The notes under the pieces were generated by a model. That model did no database searches. It worked only from the letters and a program-made list of their open reading frames with translations, and had not been told where the DNA came from. From Turritopsis dohrnii (lineage: Eukaryota; Cnidaria; Hydrozoa; Anthoathecata; Oceaniidae): a stretch of 64,000 nucleotides of DNA. Below, one piece after another: positions 60,807 through 64,000 of this stretch. Positions within the stretch are counted from its first letter, which is position 1, and the number at the start of each line of letters is the position of its first letter. The stretch lies in assembly GCA_027922465.2 (NCBI GenBank), contig BQMF02000010.1:868001-932000 (forward strand), written 5' to 3'. A program made the position numbers and the translations under genes.

Positions 60807-60992
60807 ATGAATTTGACAAAAATACGCTGCTGCAGCAATACAGAACAACGTTGTGGTTGTACATTTGGTAAAAGGAAAGACAGGCCGTTTTGCAAAACAA
60901 TCTCATTTTTCCTTCAAGCAAGCGATGACAATAGCTGCAAAGAAGTTAATCTCCAAATACCTTGTAAACTTGATTTTACTGGGAATGTATAA
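60807..60992 (+). other. Small cysteine-rich open frame inside the fold-back element
   Basis: 61 codons with six cysteines, starting MNLTKIRCCSNTEQRCGC. No signal peptide and no family recognised. Chance is a fair explanation. Confidence 0.2.
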
Positions 60993-61470
60993 TTTATTGA
61001 AAAGTTGAAAGAAATTTTACCACCATCAGAAAAATGTCTTCATTTTCACATAGTCATAAGAAAGACTATGATGTTCACTACAGTTTTAGATTAATAGTGC
61101 CCAAAAGTTCGAATTAACGAGTGGTTTTTTAGCCTAGGGACCAAAAAAACTGTTCGAATTAACGAAATGTTCGAATTAAGCGGCACAAAATATAAGACTT
61201 TATTAATTAGACCAAACTCAAGTCATGTCGTGAACAATATTTTGTCCAGCCGTACTTATTTTTATCAACTGTTCTTACAGTATAGGTTCCAATCGTTTGT
61301 GATAATAGCTAATCGCCCCTGTTTTAGTAAAGATCAAATGTATAGTAGTAGTATTTTTTGAAAAGATTACTGCCAAACTGTATTTGTCATATGTTCTTTT
61401 AAGCAACTGAAAAGACCTTGTTTGTTTTTGATATATTGTTTCTCACTCTCACATTCAAGCAGTCACCTTA

Positions 61471-61746
61471 TTTTGGCTAGCCGTACTTAATTTTCGAGTT
61501 GCACTAGCAGATTCAAGGTCAGCCGTACCTTATTTTGGCCAGCCGTACTTAATTTTCAAGTAACAGTAGCAAATTCGAGGCCAGCCATACCTTATTTTGG
61601 CCAGCCGTACTTAATTTTCGAGTCACAGTACCAATTCAAATTCGAGGTCAGCTGTACCTTATTTTGGCCAGCCGTACTTAATTTTCGAGTTGCACTAACA
61701 GACTTGAGGTCAGCCGTACCTTATTTTGGCCAGCCGTACTTAATTT
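61471..61746 (-). repeat. Right word array of the fold-back element
   Basis: Inverse of the left array, four to five units ('ttattttggccagccgtact', 'taattttcgagttgcacta'). Confidence 0.85.
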
Positions 61747-62304
61747 GGTCAGGAAGCTTTATTACAATAGTTTATAATCGTATATATTTAGTAGACTTAC
61801 ATTGAGCAGCTGGATCTGAGATGTTGCACGGGGGATTCCCTTACCTGCTCTTCCCCGCAGATCACCTATCATTACTTAATTTTGAAATGGAAATTTTCGT
61901 CTTTTTAGTGGCGATGTTGATTAACTAACTGTAGTTGTATTTCGGTAATACTTTGTTACAGCAGTTGTTATTGATCTTTTTGCTTTAAATACATTCTCCT
62001 ATTCTAAATGGACATATTTTCTTAAGTACGGCTAAGGTACGGCTGTTAGGTACGGCTAGCTTTCGGTAAGCAAAAAAAATCGCCTTATATTGATTTTATT
62101 TACACTATACAAACAAAAATTTGGGGCTGCAAATTACTTTTTTCATAATCAGTTGTAAAAAATCCAGATGAGTATTTACTCAGTAAACTTAAGAAACTTT
62201 TAATTTAAAAAATCCTAATATTAATACTAATTAAAAGAAAATGTGTTAGGAAAATAGTTCGAGTCTTTTCGGAGACTTTTCTTTTTGTTGAAAATAATGA
62301 TTAG

Positions 62305-62604
62305 CTACTTTTTTGCACGAACGGAATACGATCTTCTTTCACTGTGTAAATGTTTGCTACATAGTAAGAAAAATAGGAGGAGGATAGGTGCGAAAAGGAA
62401 ATAACTCGGCCACTGTTGTAATTGTTGACTCTGCTGCTGATTAGGGAAATGCGGGAAGTAAGGATATTCAACTTCCACCACATGCATTTCCCAGCCATTT
62501 TTGATTTGTTTTGATGATTTTATTAAATCAGCATTTTGACTGTATTTTGATTGGTTGCTTATCACGAGCGACTTGACAAAGCTCAAATCCTCGGCTGTAG
62601 TCAA
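62305..62604 (-). CDS. Small open frame with one possible membrane segment
   Basis: 99 codons: a hydrophilic first half, a Q-rich patch (NQQQSQQLQQ), then a hydrophobic run FLFAPILLLFFLLC near residues 69-82 and a basic tail. It would fit a tail-anchored or single-pass protein, or an exon of one. No family recognised, no splice support; low confidence. Confidence 0.25.
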   Translation of the reverse strand: MTTAEDLSFVKSLVISNQSKYSQNADLIKSSKQIKNGWEMHVVEVEYPYFPHFPNQQQSQQLQQWPSYFLFAPILLLFFLLCSKHLHSERRSYSVRAKK

Positions 62605-63224
62605 CTTTTACAATGCGCAATCGATTTTTCAAAAGCAGCGCACAGTGTGCAATCTGTAAATGATAACGCGCAAATCCGCCTTTACAACAATTCCTTTGAG
62701 CAGCCAAAAAATGTGGGAATGATTTAAACTACTTTAATCGGAGAAACCTTCGCGAGAGAAACTTTCGCGAATTTCGCGAATTTGCCCCTTTTTCGCGAAA
62801 GTTTATCCCGCGAAAAATTTAAAATCACTCATTCGCGAAAGTTTATCTCGCGAAATTTTGCTCTTATTTCCAATTCGCGAAAGTTTATCCAGTAAAATTT
62901 CGATTTTTTTTTTGCAATTTTTAAAATTTTTTAGCTACCAAAATGTCGGAGATCTATATCAAAATCTATGTATTATTTATATGGGAGGGAAAGAATTGAA
63001 ACATTTTTTTTTGTAACAAATCAGTCATATTTTGATACACAGATATAATAGACACTGTCAAATATTATTTATGTAAAAAAAGTTTTTCAGTCGTCGATAA
63101 TGACAATATCAGTTGATTCCTTTCCCTGCAGTATATTATCTCCAATTCGCGGTTTCTTTAGTATATTCTCCCTGAACATGTCACGTATGTCGTACGATCT
63201 TGTCGGTTTTACAGTTGTCTTTGT

Positions 63225-63605
63225 TTACTCTGATTTTCCAGATTTGTAAATCTGCTCTTTTGCTTCAAAGTCAACCTGGATTTCGTCTGCTCTATCAGTC
63301 TCTATCAGCTCCATCAGTCGATCGAGAAGCTGGGCATTTTTATGGGTAGGAGACATTTGTATCGTTAAGGCTGATTTCCATACAGCAACATTTTGCGCAT
63401 GAATCTCTGGAGCTTTTTGAGCTATAGCGCAAAATGTTGCTGTATGGAAACCAGCCTTTATTCTACAGGGGATTTCCAAGCGTCCTTGAACAAGAGACGA
63501 CCTGTTTGTAGATGTTAAATCTGCGATAAATCTCGCATCTCTAATCATCAAAAAGGTTGAGAGTTCTCGAAAGTTCTCGTGGTAGATGCCCATCAATTGA
63601 CCCAT
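63225..63605 (-). CDS. Open frame inside the family d element, carrying a hairpin insertion
   Basis: 126 codons. The last part (LLDRLMELIETDRADEIQVD and then EAKEQIYKSGKSE) looks like a real helical protein segment. The centre is coded by a 92-bp palindrome (63367-63458) that keeps the frame open. No family recognised. It may be a captured or ancestral exon; the start Met is uncertain. Confidence 0.3.
   Translation of the reverse strand: MGQLMGIYHENFRELSTFLMIRDARFIADLTSTNRSSLVQGRLEIPCRIKAGFHTATFCAIAQKAPEIHAQNVAVWKSALTIQMSPTHKNAQLLDRLMELIETDRADEIQVDFEAKEQIYKSGKSE
63367..63458. repeat. 92-bp hairpin element
   Basis: Left arm 'aaggctgatttccatacagc' with 'aacattttgcgc' and right arm 'gcgcaaaatgttgctgtatg' with 'gaaaccagcctt' pair over about 33 bases with one mismatch. 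Confidence 0.85.
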
Positions 63606-64000
63606 CCGTCTTGCATGTTTTTATTGCAAATGGGTCGAAAGCATTGTTCTGTTCATGAGAACGAGTATGACAATGACGGCGACGATATGAGGAGTGGGCA
63701 CCAGAAGGTGCAAGAAATGTTTTTGATGACGTTTTCAACGAATTTGACGACGAACAATCTTTGTAGTTTTTGAACTAATTTTATCTTCATTTTATTTGTA
63801 GTAAAGGAAAAATACAGATTCGAATGCATGCATTTTGTGAATTTTCTGCATAGAAAATTCCTTTGTTTTCTAAAAACTGTCCTAAATTATTTAAAAAATT
63901 CTTTCATTCGCGAAAGTTTATCTCGCGAAAATTTATCAATTTCTTCATTCGCGAAAGTTTATCCAAAAAATTTCGCGAATTTTTGACCTCGCGAAAGTTT

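Larger units (their letters stand above)
59107..62071. mobile_element. Fold-back element, 2.97 kb, with long compound inverted repeats
   Basis: Outer tips GCTTACCGAAAGCTAGCCGT and the exact inverse pair over about 50 bases. A tandem array of about 62-bp units (60394-60690) is inverted relative to a second array (61471-61746). A-rich 8-mers at both outer edges (aaaaaaat) could be a target duplication. A TTAA-type element (59426-60389) sits inside the left array. No transposase recognised. Confidence 0.8.
62730..64000. repeat. TIR-type element of repeated words (family d), cut by the window end
   Basis: Starts TACTTTAATCGGAGAAAC and continues with 'ttcgcgaaagtttatcc' words in both orientations at 62755-62900 and again at 63907-64000. 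The right end lies outside the window. Between the two word clusters is about 1 kb with a minus-strand open frame. Confidence 0.65.

Noticed and set aside
60394..61746. CRISPR-like array
   Set aside because: Units are degenerate direct repeats without constant repeat and unique spacer, mirrored across the element, in an animal genome.

Overview
The window is nuclear DNA of an animal. It is AT-rich and intron-rich, and holds two genes whose closest recognisable relatives are animal or general eukaryotic genes: a diacylglycerol kinase theta-like gene in at least 27 exons and a TMA16-like gene in at least 6 exons, both on the minus strand. A third, single-exon gene codes for a rhodopsin-class GPCR. 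BEL/Pao and Ty3/gypsy LTR retroelements, hAT elements, tRNA-derived SINEs and many TIR elements fill the rest. A marine invertebrate (for example a cnidarian) fits the GPCR and the gag type, but the species cannot be fixed from this sequence.

Layout. 1-5.6 kb: repeats (two copies of a retroelement-like block with the same 3' tail, and one TIR element), no gene. 5.6-6.6 kb: GPCR (minus). 7.4-15.3 kb: a decayed BEL/Pao retroelement (plus) lying between two almost identical 561/563-bp direct repeats. 15.2-17.0 kb: broken copies of exon-like sequences of an unknown protein. 17.4-18.9 kb: a hAT element with both ends, a target duplication and a partial transposase. 19.4-22.8 kb: inverted-repeat elements, one with telomere-like repeats in its loop. 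22.9-40.7 kb: the DGK theta-like gene, read here exon by exon with matching splice sites and phases; its introns carry SINEs and TIR elements. 41-46.5 kb: no gene found. 46.5-49.8 kb: TMA16-like gene. 50.57-58.13 kb: a gypsy element with both LTRs and a 5-bp target duplication, interrupted by a hAT-like element that is itself interrupted by a TIR element. 58.5-64 kb: a dense cluster of TIR elements built from short repeated 'words', with a 2.97-kb fold-back element.

The two multi-exon genes are unrelated in function (lipid signalling; ribosome assembly). The DGK turns diacylglycerol into phosphatidic acid and so could end signals of the Gq type, but nothing here ties it to the GPCR beyond their lying in the same window. 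All LTR retroelement reading frames are broken and are described only as remnants. The most unusual material is the set of TIR elements made of repeated words containing CGCGAAA-like cores, the GC-rich stem-loop block shared by two hAT-type elements, and the scattered exon-like copies near 16 kb.
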